A stretch of DNA of 64,000 nt from Progne subis subis. Taxonomy: Eukaryota > Chordata > Aves > Passeriformes > Hirundinidae. The stretch covers positions 62,001 through 126,000 of the forward strand of contig JAKJHU010000361.1 in NCBI GenBank assembly GCA_022316685.1, in the 5' to 3' direction. The position numbers were made by a program, and so were the translations under genes. Shown one piece after another: positions 52,341 through 63,980 of this stretch. Position 1 is the first letter of the stretch. Every line of letters starts with the position of its first letter. The notes under the pieces were generated by a model. That model did no database searches. It saw only the letters and a list, made by a program, of their open reading frames with translations, and was not told where the DNA came from.

Positions 52341-53939
52341 CCGCTTTGTGGCCAGCGGGGGTCAGGGCTCGGCACGCAGAGCCACGGCCCCGTCACACGC
52401 CGGGGGACCCCGAGAGAGCCTCCCAGGCTGCCTGAGCATCTCCAAGTGCCTCCCGCTCCTGGCTCCCCAGAGGCGCTGATCCCGCACCTGAGGAGCTGCT
52501 GTGGGTCCGGCAGTGCCATCCTGACGGGAATTCCCTTGGCGGGGTTCTGTCACTCCCTCGTGTCCCTGCTGGATGGAAAATCCTCGTAAACTGCCCTGCA
52601 GCACGGTTTGCTCTCCGGACATTTTCCCGCTCCCCTCAAGTCGCAGCATCGAGCTCTTGGCAAACACATCCTGAAGGTTTTGCTGCCGAACTCCCGATAT
52701 TCTCAATCACACCGAGCACGTGCAGCCAATACACATCGGATCTCACCTGCAGGACACCTCTCGCCTTTGCTCAGATCTCCTGGCTCGGATCCCTCTCTTT
52801 CAGAGCACAAACGAAGCAGCTCGCACAGGTTTAAGCAGCACAGCTCTGCTTGTGGCTGCACTCCTGGCATTCACCAGTCTCTCCTTGCCGAACTGATCCC
52901 TGGTAGCCCTTGGAATTCCCTTCCCTGGGATACACAGAGGCATTACAAAGGAGAGGCAGAGGAATCGTTGCTCCTAAGTGGTCTCCTGACAGCCAGACTG
53001 TGATCACTGACGCTTTTCAAAAACCCATCAGCACCAAAACACCACCCACTGCTTCGCCACATTTCACTTTATCAAGGTCCAAGAGACACAAGGCATCTCG
53101 CAAGGGAGGTCAGTCCAGCTCCAAGCTCTGGTATAGAATCCACAGCCTGAGAAATGGCAGCCGCCAGGAAAATCCCATGCTTGCAGCCAGTTGGAAATGA
53201 TCAGCCCAGGAAAATAAACCACAGGACTGCAGTGACCCCCAGGTTAACGCTGGGGCCAGGACAGAGGGGTTATAGTGATGGAAGTTTAATTCCTGGTCAA
53301 TATTTCCACCTTGGCGTCACCATCCCATGTTTAAATGACACTTTCTCCCTTCCCAAGGAGTTGGGGGTTCAGCAATCCCGAAGGAAAAGCTCAGGGGCTG
53401 GGCACTGTGATGGGGTCTCAGAGAGACGTTTGAGGAGAGAGCTCAGGATGGAGAACCTGGATTTCCATCCCTTGCTCCACAGGACCCTGGGAGGCCCAAC
53501 CAACCAGGACCCAAGAGCCAAGGTCCCTCCATCCCAAACCACCGTCCTGCCAAGGCCGTGAGGTGACAGGTGCACACAGCCAGGCTAGAGAGATAATTCC
53601 GGGGTGGAATTGCCCCATGTACCCCGTGCCCAGAGCACGGGAACTCCAGGATGAGACCCACAACCCTGGCATTGCCCTCCCCAGAGCGGCTCTGCCCGCA
53701 GAGGCACCGCCAGCATCGCTCCCGGGATGAGGGATCCGCCTGCAAACGCTTCTCAAAGAGGAAAAACCCTCGCCCGGCGCTGGAAATCTCCTCTCCCGCG
53801 ATTGTCGGCGCTTGGCAACCTGGCCTGGCAGTGAATGAACGCCAGGGAAATATTCCTCCCTACACGTGTTTGGGTATTTCGGGGTGGTTTTCTTGGCTGC
53901 CGCTCCTGGCTCTGCAACAATGCCCGGCTTGTTCGGCCC

Positions 53940-54150
53940 CGCGCTGCGGGGCAGGCTTGAATAGATCCGTCTAAAATTGTGAGCGGGCAGCCCCCGGGCT
54001 CTGCGAGATCACAGAGCCCACGCTGGGGCTGAACAAAGCCCCCGCTATTTCCCAACAATTAGCCCGGCTAAAAGGACATCTATCTCCTGCCATCGGAGCC
54101 ACCACGTGCCTCCCAGCCAGCCCATTGTGCCGCTAATTAAATAACACGCC
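53940..54150. promoter_or_regulatory. Candidate upstream regulatory block
   Basis: A mix of motifs: ACAATTAG (SOX/homeodomain-type), ATCTATCTCC (GATA-type), CCACGTGC (E-box) and CTAATTAAATAA. It lies just before a CR1-type fragment. Regulatory role is inferred only from motif density. Confidence 0.25.
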
Positions 54151-54307
54151 TCTCTCTCCCCGGGAGCGTCTCCTGATGAGCTCGCCCAGGTCCTAAATCC
54201 TCGCGGGTGTGAATGGCAACGGGCAGCTGCTGGGCAGGGAATTGCGGCTCCCGAGGGGATGTGGTCACCCCGGGACAGCCACGGGCGGCAGCAGCGGGGA
54301 TTTCAAG

Positions 54308-54595
54308 GGTTTGAGGGACCTTAAAAGCTCATCCAGTGCCACCCCTGCCATGGGGGCAGGGACTCCAAGTGACACCAGGGACTCCAAGTGACACCAGGGA
54401 CAGCAAGTGATGCCAGGGACACCATCCCAGGGGGCTCCAAGTGCCGTCCAGCCTGGCCTTGGACATTTCCAGAGATGGGGAAGCCACAGCTCCTTTGTGC
54501 CAGGGCCTCCTCACCCTCACAGGGATTAACTCCTTCCCAATATCCCATTAAATCCACCCTCTTCCAGTCTGAAGCCATTCCCTTATCCCATCTCC
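54308..54595 (-). mobile_element. CR1-type LINE fragment with internal short duplications
   Basis: Plus strand is the reverse complement of a CR1 3' region: GAGGGACCTTAAAAGCTCAT, CCACCCCTGCCATGGGG, CCAGCCTGGCCTTGGAC and GTGCCAGGGCCTCCTCACCC. Near 54361-54420 a 17-bp motif CCAAGTGACACCAGGGA is repeated two to three times. Confidence 0.88.
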
Positions 54596-57500
54596 GGGAA
54601 GCTGTTGAACAGAGATCCTGGGATCCAGGAGGGTTCGGCACACTCTGCTTCCCAATCCACCTCCCAACTGCCTGCAGCAAAAGCCACGAAAACAGATGAT
54701 TCCTTTATTATTTTTTTCGTGCTTTGCTGGTGGCTGGAGACAAAAAATCAGATGTATTTTTTTCTAAGTATGTTCCTGGCTGATACAAACCAGTTTGTTG
54801 TAAGTTGTTGGTTTTGGTTTTTGTTGGTTTTTTTTTTTTCCTTTTCCCACACATCTTGCTTGGTTAAAGCAGTGGGAAGAAAATAAACAAGGAAAATGTT
54901 GTGTCATTCAACCAGAGCTAAAACTTTCTATTTTTGCACTTTTAATATGGGAAGGAATTGCAAAATGGAAAAAGAAATGGGCCTTTTAGAAGTAATTTGT
55001 TAACAAGCTCTTTTCACCCAGTTAGTTCACCTCTTCGAGGAGGATTCTGTGGGAGGGGAAGGTCTTGGATGAGGATGAGGCCAAAGGGAAGCTGGGGAGC
55101 TGATTTGTGTTCTGTGAGCCCCTCTGGGGCTTGGGGTTTCCTTCCAACCGGAAAAGGAGTTCTGGGAAGTGAAGAAAATCCACTCAGATGGTGCATCAAA
55201 CACCCTAGGGCTGCCTGAAATGTCCTGGGCCACCACGACCATCCCTGGGGGACGTGGACATGGACCTTCTGAACACCCAACCTGCACCAGCTCGAGCCAA
55301 AAGCCACGGGGGGATTTTCTCCCCATCCCAGCCCGGTTCCTCGGGCTGAGCTCCAGCACAACAGCCCAGAACTCCTAAATCACTCCAGATGTTCAGCACC
55401 TTTCCTCACACGCTCCCAAGACCCGGAAGAAATTCAGTTCCCTTCTGTCAAGGCCCCAGTCAGCGATAGTTGCAAATATCCCTTTTACCCACTTTAAATC
55501 ATCATTTCCCACCCCTGGCTATTTCAATCATCAATTTCACACTGGGAGAGCCTGGCTGGAGGGCTGGGAAGGTGGGGCAGGAGATTAATGAGCTGATTTC
55601 CTGTGGACCTGCAGCTCCAGGCTGGAAGCAGCTGGACCTGCTGCTGCAGACAGAGCTCCATCCACCCGAGGAAAACAGAAAATCCCCATTCCTCATCCCT
55701 TGTGGGGAGGAGGCAGAGGGAGGAAGGGCACAGAGGAGGAGGAGGAGGCAGAGCTTTGCTTCATTCTAATGGGAACCAAAGCTGGCTCCTGGTTTCCAAA
55801 CCCACCCTGGGGAGCTGGTGGAGCTTGGGAGGCAAAAAGCTGAGAAGTTTCAGGAATGCGTCAGGGAATTATTAATCAGTGCATGTGCACACCCGTAGGG
55901 TTTCACGGGAAAAGCACACGGGTCACCTTGATGCACGCTGCTGTTGAAATCAAATTTGCCCTGCACTCAGGAAATGCAAAGGTTTTACACCAAATAACCA
56001 AATTTTACAGCTGCATCCAGAGGGCCAGGAAAAACATCATTAAAAGATGTGCCATGGCTCACACAAAGGCCCAGAAGGGGCCACACAAGAGTCCAGCCCC
56101 AACCACAGTTTAACATAACCCAGGAGCAGCCTCCTCAGCCCTCCAGCAGCCTTCAAACCCCACAGCCAGGTCTGAGAGCTCCATTCATCCCAAACTCCCA
56201 AATAAAGGGCAGGAGCCAAGGAAAAGCTGCCTCCCCTCACCCAGCCAGTGCCCTCGATCCCAAAGCTCTGGGAATGGCTCCACAGCCACTTGATTAATAA
56301 GGGCCCGGGGGGAAAAAACCGTTTATATAACCTCATCTTCTCTAAACTTCCTAAGTGCTTCAGAAAGTGGCTGCCCTGGAAACCCAAACTGGAAACGAAA
56401 AATATTATCCTGCCATTTATAAACATTCCTGGTGCTAATGAAGTGAGGAGCAGCAGCGACGGCCAGTGACGGTGAGGTGCTCTTGGCAGGCGTGGGAGAG
56501 CCCCAAAACCCCTGACTTCGGGTGGTTGTGGGGGGAAAAGTCCTCCCACGGTGAGGCAGCGCCTTTGGAGCTGTGAGGATTTGGGAAGAGGGATGGCTGT
56601 GGAGGAGTCGCTGTGCTAAACGCAGGGCTTGGGAGCAAATGTGGGGGGAGAAGGGCAGAGTGGTCACAGCCAGGCTGGAGCAGGTGGGTGAAACCTCTAA
56701 AATCATCCCCTGAGCTCAGGGTGAAGCAGCACCTCCTGCTCCTGGAAAGCAGCGAGGGAATTTCGGCGCTTGCTGAGCTCCAGCCTCTGTGGGATGAGCT
56801 GCCTGGGCCGGGCTGCTCGTGCAGGTCAGCAGAGCACGGCTGTTTACACCACTGTGCTCTGAATAAACACAGAGCAGCCCAAATTTAGCTCCTGGGTTCA
56901 ACCACCCCTCACCTCGCAGCCCCTCGGCCACACATCCCAACCAGAGAGCCAGGACAGCAGAGCACTCCAGCCCATTGCTCCATCTGCTTTCCCTGCTGGC
57001 ATTTCCCACGGAGATTTGTTTTTGCTTCAGCACCAGAAAATGCTGAGGTTTGGCTGGAAATATTTGGATTTGGTTTCGACAAAATATCGATGATTTCCGC
57101 CCAACAGTCTGTGACTTTTGGCAGCAGCAAGGAAGAAAATGAAAAAAAAAAAATAAAAGAGAGGTTTTTCCTCAAGATATGGGGACTGAGCTGACACCCA
57201 GCCTCGACACAAGGGGAAGGCAAAGCCAAGCTACTGGGCTGCCTCGTTATCCTGTCAGGCTGATTACTGCAGAGCAAGGAAAACTGCTCCTACTTCCATG
57301 GAGTGGCTGTTTGCCCGGATGGAAGCACAGCCAGAGCTGCCAGCCACGGGAGGCCTCCGCTCTCCTGGGGTCAGGCAGGGGCTGGATGCAAAGCAGAGGA
57401 AGAGCAGGTCTGGTCACCTCGAGACATGTCTCAGGTACCCCAAGGCTGCTCCAGGTGAGGAGCTGATCGAGGGCAGGAGGAGATGCCAGCTTTATTTCCA

Positions 57501-58849
57501 TCACTGCCTTCCAGAATTAGCCTTGTCTCTGGAGCCTGGAGAACTGGGTTGAAATCTCCCAAGCACAGACTCTTCTGCAAGATGCCTGGAAGTGACCAAA
57601 TTAGAATTTTTCCATGAACAGGCTCCCTTGCGGCATCTCTTCCTTTTTTCCTTTTTCACCTCAACACTGACATCAGTTTGACCAAGCAAGAGCCCCCTGG
57701 TCCCAGTTGAACCTCAGATGTGGAGAGTGAATCACACAGACGTGGGAGAAAGGCATTCCTGACTCCTGAAAAAGATCTGCTGCTGAGTTAAGGAGAAGGA
57801 GTTTGGGCTGGATCTCCTTAGCAATCAAATCTCCCCTTTGGTGGAGACCTTTATTTTCTCCGTTTTTCCTAAATACTAAACCCTGGCACAACTTGAGGCT
57901 GTTTTCCCTTGTCCAGTTCCTTGTTACCCCTGAGAAAAGACCAGTGCCCACCGGGCTCCCCCCTCCTGACAGGGATTTGTGGGGATCCCAGCTTTGCATC
58001 CCGACCTGCCCTCGCATCACACAGGAAGGAAAAACAGCAAAAGAGAAGCCTTGTCTCTAAGAGGGGAGCAGAGATCTCCAAAGGCAGCTCCCAAAGGATG
58101 GAGAAGCTCCTTTCGTGATCCTAAAGCTGGAAATAATCCCATGTGCAAAGTCCGCCCTCCATCCCAAGCTGTTCCCACACCTCACTGAAGCCATTCTGGA
58201 GACAGGCAAGCGAGTGTCCCGTGGCTGTCCCCCAGAGAAACCATCATCCCAACACCCCCAGGACCTCGTCATCCCTGCCTGCTTCCACAGGGGCCCAGGG
58301 CCTTCTCCCCAGGACCAGCTGCACACAGAGACACCGCGTTCCAGCTCTGGTCAAACAGCCAACCATTGACCCACCGCAGCTTTTCCAAGCCCATTGATCC
58401 CAAAGCCCACGGGGGAAGGTCCAGCTGGAGAGCTGGGAAACTCCAGCACGTGCTGGGGAGACTGCAGGCAGCTCCAGGGCTGGCCACGCCCGCCGCCAAG
58501 GGTCACTTCAGACGTCTCTTTTTGTGTGTAACGCGAAGAACTCGCACGGCCCCGCTCTCCAGGGACCCTCAGCCACTCTCCTGACCTCACTGAGTTAAGC
58601 ATGGCCATAAAATGTGCGCTGAATTAATCATCTGCATCTCCAACGTGAGAAACCGCTGTGCAGGGGCTCACAGGAGAGGCTGCAGGGATTTAGGGATCTC
58701 GCTGCAGGGGAAGGCAGTGGGGTTTAGATGCCTGAAGACTTCCTGGTAAGTGGTATGGCCAAGGTCTCCCAAACCCCAGCTGTAAGACAGTCTGGTCTCC
58801 TAGATCTATCTTATCCCTGAAACCCTTCTCCTGTAGAAAGCCAGGCTGC

Positions 58850-58937
58850 TCCAGTGGAAGCTGGCCCTGACCAGGGAACAAGATGAGCTTTAAGGTCCCC
58901 CAGCCCAAACCATTCTGGAATTCTCTGATTCCATGAC
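58850..58937 (+). mobile_element. Short diverged CR1-type 3'-end fragment
   Basis: GATGAGCTTTAAGGTCCCCC, then CCAAACCATTCTGGAATTCT and CTGATTCCATGACC, the terminal part of a sense CR1. Confidence 0.75.
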
Positions 58938-59571
58938 CATGGGTGCTGGGAAGAGTCACCAGGACTGGGAGCTTGGCTGAACGAACCCCCCACCCTCTGG
59001 GAAGGGGAGGTTGCACTGCAACCTTGTAGTCTGACAGCTGATTGCTGCAAAGCTGGGATGAAGAGGGATTTGGGGGAGCAGCAAGAGATCAGGGACCCCG
59101 TATTTCCCCCAGAGGCTCCAGATGAGGTGAGAAACATCACAGGAAAAAAGCAGGCTCTGGAGAACTAGGTGCAGAGAGCTCCTTTGGAAAGCTCAGCCCT
59201 GGCTGTGCTTGGAAAAGCAGGAATCATTTCCATTCCCAGCTGACAGCAGGGGCAGCTCGGGCTGATCTCTCTCTCGTTTTAGAAGGAAAGCAGAGAGATG
59301 CAATCCCTTACAGGGCTTCCAAGAAATATCCCTCCCAATGCTGTCCTTATTTCTCTAATTTCTCTAATTTCTGTCCTTATTTCTGGCACTTCTTCCTGCT
59401 CTTCCCCTCTCCAGCCTGGAGAAGCTCCCAGAGCTGTGCTGGGGCACAGCACAGTCCCATCCTCCTGGAAGTGTCTCTGTGTTGGAAATAACAATTAAAA
59501 GAACCGACAGACCATTCTAATTGCCCCCCTCCTCCCCCAGACGTCTGACAGCAGTTTCTCAGGCTGAAGTG

Positions 59572-59628
59572 ATGCAAATAGCTCAGATAAGGCTCAGATA
59601 AAGTATCTGTGCTCTCCAGGGCTTATCT
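59572..59628. promoter_or_regulatory. Octamer plus four GATA motifs (candidate lymphoid/hematopoietic enhancer)
   Basis: A perfect octamer ATGCAAAT (59572-59579) is followed by AGATAAG (59585), AGATAAA (59596), GTATCT (59603) and TTATCT (59623-59628). That is four GATA-type cores within 44 bp. It lies about 11.8 kb upstream of the ETS1 start codon. ETS1 is strongly expressed in T and B cells, which use GATA3 and OCT factors. Function is inferred. Confidence 0.4.
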
Positions 59629-60904
59629 GAGCTGAACACCAACTCCAAAAATCCTGAAATTTGCCCCGTGGGACTGTCTCTGGAGCTTGATTTCCATCTG
59701 AAGCCCCGACCTCCAGAGACTACAGAAACAGCTCCTGTTCAAATGCATTCTTGAGATAGCAGGGTGGGACCCGGCAGGTCTGCAGCTCCCGACTGCGGCT
59801 ATCTGGGATTTGCCTCCCGGTGGGAATGTTGCAAGAGCCGGGCCGATGGCTCAAGGAACCGGTGACGGCACCTTTCACCACCCCTGCTGACACTCGCAGG
59901 ACTGAGGGAAAACCTCCTGCCTGATGGAAAGATCACTTTCCCTTGGCTAGAGATCGTTCCGTGCTGGCTTTTGCTTTCAGGCTCTGCTCAGTGGTTCAGG
60001 CAGAGGGAAGGCTTGTGGGACATCTCAGAGTGCTGGAAATTCCCTCAGGGGCCATGGCAGGAACCCTAAATCCCATCGGGATAAGATTTGGGGTTCCTGG
60101 GTGCAACAGGGATCTGGGTGCAAAGTCTCCTCTGGTTTTCTGACAATCCCAGCCTGGCAGGACGCAAAGGGAGTCAGCAGTCCCTGGGCCTGATGGAACA
60201 GACCCGGCCCCCAGCAACGGCCAGTCCCTGATATTCACTTAGAAACGTTCCTGCTTAGAGATCCAGTCTTTCCAAAAGCACACAGAGCTGCAAAAGGTGT
60301 GAGACCTGGGAGTGACGCCCATTCCTAGTGCTCAGCTCGGGATGGGAAAGGAGCTGGGAAGTCCAAGGCCAGGCTCAGAGGAGGATAATTGAGATCTCTT
60401 TGTAAGCTAGTACAAAGGCCCCTGGGCTCACACCTGGGCTAAGACTATTCCTTGTCCTGTGGGAGCACCAAGGATCTCCCACCTCCTGGCCAGATCCCAT
60501 ATTCCGTGTGCTCTACAAACCCCGAAGTGAAAGAGAGCAGGAAGGATCCTTCCCTGGAGGGTTTGCTACCAAAGAATCCACAATCTAATCATTTATACAC
60601 CTCATGCAAATCCGGCAAGGACGGGAAAATGGAGCTTTCTGAAAACCTTTCAAAGCTCTGCAGAAATTGCCCAAATCCCGCTGATCCAAGCAGAGAGAGA
60701 TTTCCTCTCTGCAGAGGTTTGCAGCCGGCAGGCAGAGTTCTCAGGCAAGAATAATGATGAAATTCTATAGGATAGCTCATAAAGCAGAGGGAAAAAAAAA
60801 ATCATTTCCTACTAAAAATTCCCAACGGCCCATTCCCAAAGGGCCACAGGACTGCTGTGGAGTGCTGGCTCCCCTTCCACCCTGCGCCTCACCCCGGCCA
60901 GAAA

Positions 60905-61205
60905 ATTGGGAGTGAGGGAAAACATGTAGGCACCCCTCCCAGGGCTCTGCAGCACCGGCAGCACCAGGGTGAACCATGAGGTACCAAAACCCAGGGATTG
61001 AGAGAAAACCCGCAGACAAGGTCCAGCTCGCAGAGCTCCATGGCGCTGGCTGGCCCCAGGGTTAACCACGAGCCCCAAAATCCCAGGGTTTGAGGGAAAA
61101 CGAGTGCGCTGGGGCCAGCTCCCAGCGCTGTGAACCACAAGGCACCAAATCCCAGGGACTTGAGGGAAAACGCTCCATGGCACTGGCAGCCCCAGGGTTA
61201 ACCAC
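60905..61205 (+). repeat. Degenerate tandem repeat, three to four units of 60-90 bp
   Basis: Successive blocks share CCAGGGTTAACCAC (or CAGGGTGAACCATG), AAATCCCAGGG and TTGAGGGAAAACG in the same order. Unit length varies, so this is an old, eroded tandem duplication. Confidence 0.75.
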
Positions 61206-61209
61206 AGCA

Positions 61210-61420
61210 GCGCCCTGCGAGGCAGCGATTTCTGCTTTATTTCAGCGGGGGAAGTGTGTCCCGGCCTGATTAGCCCAATGGTTTCCTCTTTTCCCATAAC
61301 CTCCAGACCCCCATGGCCTAAGTGTTTACTTTCTGAAATAAAAAATCTGCCAGTGTTTTTCTTTTTGCAGGGCATGTGTATTTTGGGAGGATTCGGGGGG
61401 AGGGAAGCGGAGGGGGAGTT
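61210..61420. promoter_or_regulatory. Candidate upstream regulatory block with FOX-type site
   Basis: Contains AGTGTTTACTTT (forkhead-type, near 61320), CCCAATGG (CCAAT-type) and AT-rich runs, set between repeats. Weak evidence; listed as a candidate only. Confidence 0.22.
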
Positions 61421-61737
61421 GAATGGGACGGGAGGCTGGCGCACACCTCCCTCCCCTCTCCCACCCCTCACCCCAGCTCCTTCCCAGCTGCAGCCTCGGA
61501 GCTGAGACTTCTGGCTTCGGTGTGAGGAAGAGAGAGAGAGAAACGCATTAATGAGAGAGTTCAGGCTCTTGCTCCAGCAGCCATAAACACGAGGAACATC
61601 TGGAGGGAGAGAGAGGTGCTCCGAGCTGCCAGGAGCTGAAAGGATCAGGCTGTTTGCAGGATTCCCCACTCCCCACAGCCCCTCTGCCCGCCCTGCTGTG
61701 CTCTCCTGGCATCCCAATGCCCAACCAGGCAGAAAAC

Positions 61738-61935
61738 ACAATCAGAGAACCCTAAAGGTTGGAGAAACCCTCTAAGATCATCGAGTCCAACCATTCCTCC
61801 AGCACTGCTGGGTCCATCACTAAACTGCGTCCCCCAGCGCCACATTTACACATTTTTCGAACAGTTCAAGGGACAGGGATTCTACCACTTCTCTGGGAAG
61901 CCTGTTCCAAATATCTCTCCTCTTTTCTGCTGCTC
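61738..61935 (-). mobile_element. CR1-type LINE fragment
   Basis: Plus strand: AATCAGAGAACCCTAAAGG, CTAAGATCATCGAGTCCAAC, CACTTCTCTGGGAAGCCTG and TTCCAAATATCTCTCC, the reverse complement of a CR1 3' region of the same type as the 5.7-kb copy. Confidence 0.88.
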
Positions 61936-63379
61936 TCCCTGCTCTTCACCAGCCCAGCAACCTGCAAGTGCTGCTACAAGGGCTGGCCACGGGCAACCAA
62001 ACCCCCTGGTCATGGTTCCGAGGAATTTTCTTGAGAAAGCTCAAACACCACCCCCACTTCCCCCCAGTTTTGCTTTGTGTGGCCTGTCCAAAGTGTTTGG
62101 TGGCGCAGGGTGGTCTCCTCCTCTGGAAAACCAAACGGGCACATCCAGCTCACTCCAGCCCTATGGAAGGGTCAGTCCTGCTCCAAGGACACCCCAAAAC
62201 GAGACCTCTTCTGCAGGCATCACGGAAGCCCCGGACTGGCTGTGGCTCAGTTCCCTTCCTCCTGGGCTCTACATCCCCTTATCCCTTCCTCAAGGCACAC
62301 TGGAGCTCTTGGTGCTGCTGCTCATTCTTGCAGCTCCCAAACTTGAGTCTTCTGTCTTGCTGAGCTCCCACCCCCCTGTTATACCTGAGAACCCCAACAC
62401 TTCTCCAGGCTTCTCCCCAAAGCCACCCACCAACATTCCAACTTTCCCCCAGCCTCAGCCCAGGGACCAGTGTCCTGTTCTGATCCCTCATCCCCAGCTG
62501 ATTCCAGCCTGCAGCTCGAGTGGGAAAGGAGCTCTGAGCTCATTCTCTGCTGATGACCAAGGCACAGGGAGCTCCCTGGGGTTTTGCCTTGGAGAGGCGA
62601 CACAGGGAATTTTCCAGAGTCAGGCAGGAAACTAATGGAAAAGTGAAAGCCTGGATTTTTGTCATTCTATTGCCTCAGTGCAAAGGATCCTGTCCAAGTG
62701 CTGAGCTGCTGCAGGTCCCAGCTTCACTGAGTGTCATGGGAACACCTGTGTGTGTTTTCCTCGCCTGGGAAACAGCAGGATCCACAGGAACCAGGCACCC
62801 ACTGACCTGAGAGCAAAGCAGGGACTGCTCGTCCTTCCCAGCAGATTCAAGCACACCTCAGGCATCCCACAGCCCTGCAATTCATTCCCAAGGCATAGAG
62901 GGATCTCCTTTCTCCACCAACAGACTGGAAAGTGTCCTTAACAGAGAAAATGATGTGTATCCTTCAACAGCCCAGACTGTCCCAGCACAGCACCTGGGAC
63001 TGGCCTTTAACTGGAGCCAATGGAATACCCAAAGATCCCCACAGGAAAAGTAAAAGAAGCCCCCATTCCAGCCAGGCCCTAAACAGCTCCTAGGCCCAGA
63101 GAGGCTGGGGATGACAGCCAGCGGCCAGAGGATGACAGCAGAGCCCTCACTCAGCCCCTGGGCCAGGGAGAGCTGTGGATCAGGGAATGATGCAGCACGT
63201 TGGGAAGGGGCGGGATTTTGTGCAGGGCTTTCTCTGAGTTGTCAAATGAATTCCCATCCAGTGCATCCCTCCCTGCGAGGAGTCACCCTGATTTCCCTCA
63301 TCCTGCTTCCCTTCACCTGCCTGCACATCCTCCTTTGCCTGCTCCTGGTTTGTTAAAGAGGGTGAGGAGAGCCTGGCTG
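61936..63379. other. Unannotated upstream sequence
   Basis: No exon, RNA gene or recognisable repeat was seen; predicted frames here have no family similarity. Confidence 0.4.
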
Positions 63380-63980
63380 CTCCAGGGGTGAGCGTGGCTG
63401 GCCAGGGAAGGACTGGATGGCCCAGGCTGATCCTGGCTGGTCCAGGCTGATCCTGGCCGGCCCAGGACTGATCCTGGATGGTCCAGGCTGATCCTGGCTG
63501 GCCCCAGGGAGGGCTGGTTGATCCTGGGAAGGGCTGGCTGGCCCAGGGCTGATCTAGGCTGGCCCAGAGGTGATCCTGGCTGGCCAAGGGGTGATCCAGG
63601 CTGGCCCAAGGCTGATCTTGGCTGGCCCAGGCTGATCCTGGGTAGCCCAGGGGTGATCCTGGCTGGCCCAGGCTGATCCTGGGTAGCCCAGGGGTGATCC
63701 TGGCTGGCCCAGGCTGATCCTGGCCGGCCCAGGGGTGATCCTGGGTGGCCCAGGGGTGATCCTGGCTGGCCCAGAGCTGATCCTGGCTGGCCCAGGGTGA
63801 TCCTGGGTAGCCCAGGGGTGATCCTGGCTGGCCCAGGGTGATCCTGGCTGGCCCAGGCTGATCCTGGGTAGCCCAGGGGTGATCCTGGCTGGCCCAGGGG
63901 TGATCCTGGTTTGCCCAAGTCTGATCCTGGCTGGCCCAGGGGTGATCCTGGCTGGCCCAGGGCAGGGCTGGCTGTCCTGC
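63380..63980 (+). repeat. 20-21-bp minisatellite at the right edge
   Basis: About 28 tandem units built from GATCCTGGCTGGCCCAGG with a two- or three-base joint (CT or GGT). Variants include GGGTAGCCC for GGCTGGCCC. It generates a spurious minus-strand frame with a seven-residue period. Confidence 0.95.

Larger units (their letters stand above)
48321..54300. other. ETS1 upstream region, first part
   Basis: No CR1 fragment, exon or RNA gene was recognised. CpG-rich patches lie at about 49800-50050 and 52030-52340. An AT-rich palindromic block AATAATAATTATTATT sits near 51127-51142. The human p68-type first exons could lie further upstream, beyond the window. Confidence 0.55.
54596..61737. other. 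ETS1 upstream region, second part
   Basis: Contains a CR1-type fragment at 58.85 kb, a GATA/octamer motif cluster at 59.57 kb and degenerate tandem blocks at 60.9-61.2 kb. No exon or RNA gene was recognised. Confidence 0.5.

Noticed and set aside
63313..63918. Minus-strand frame of 201 codons with a seven-residue period (collagen-like look)
   Set aside because: It is a by-product of the 21-bp minisatellite and lacks Gly-X-Y periodicity.
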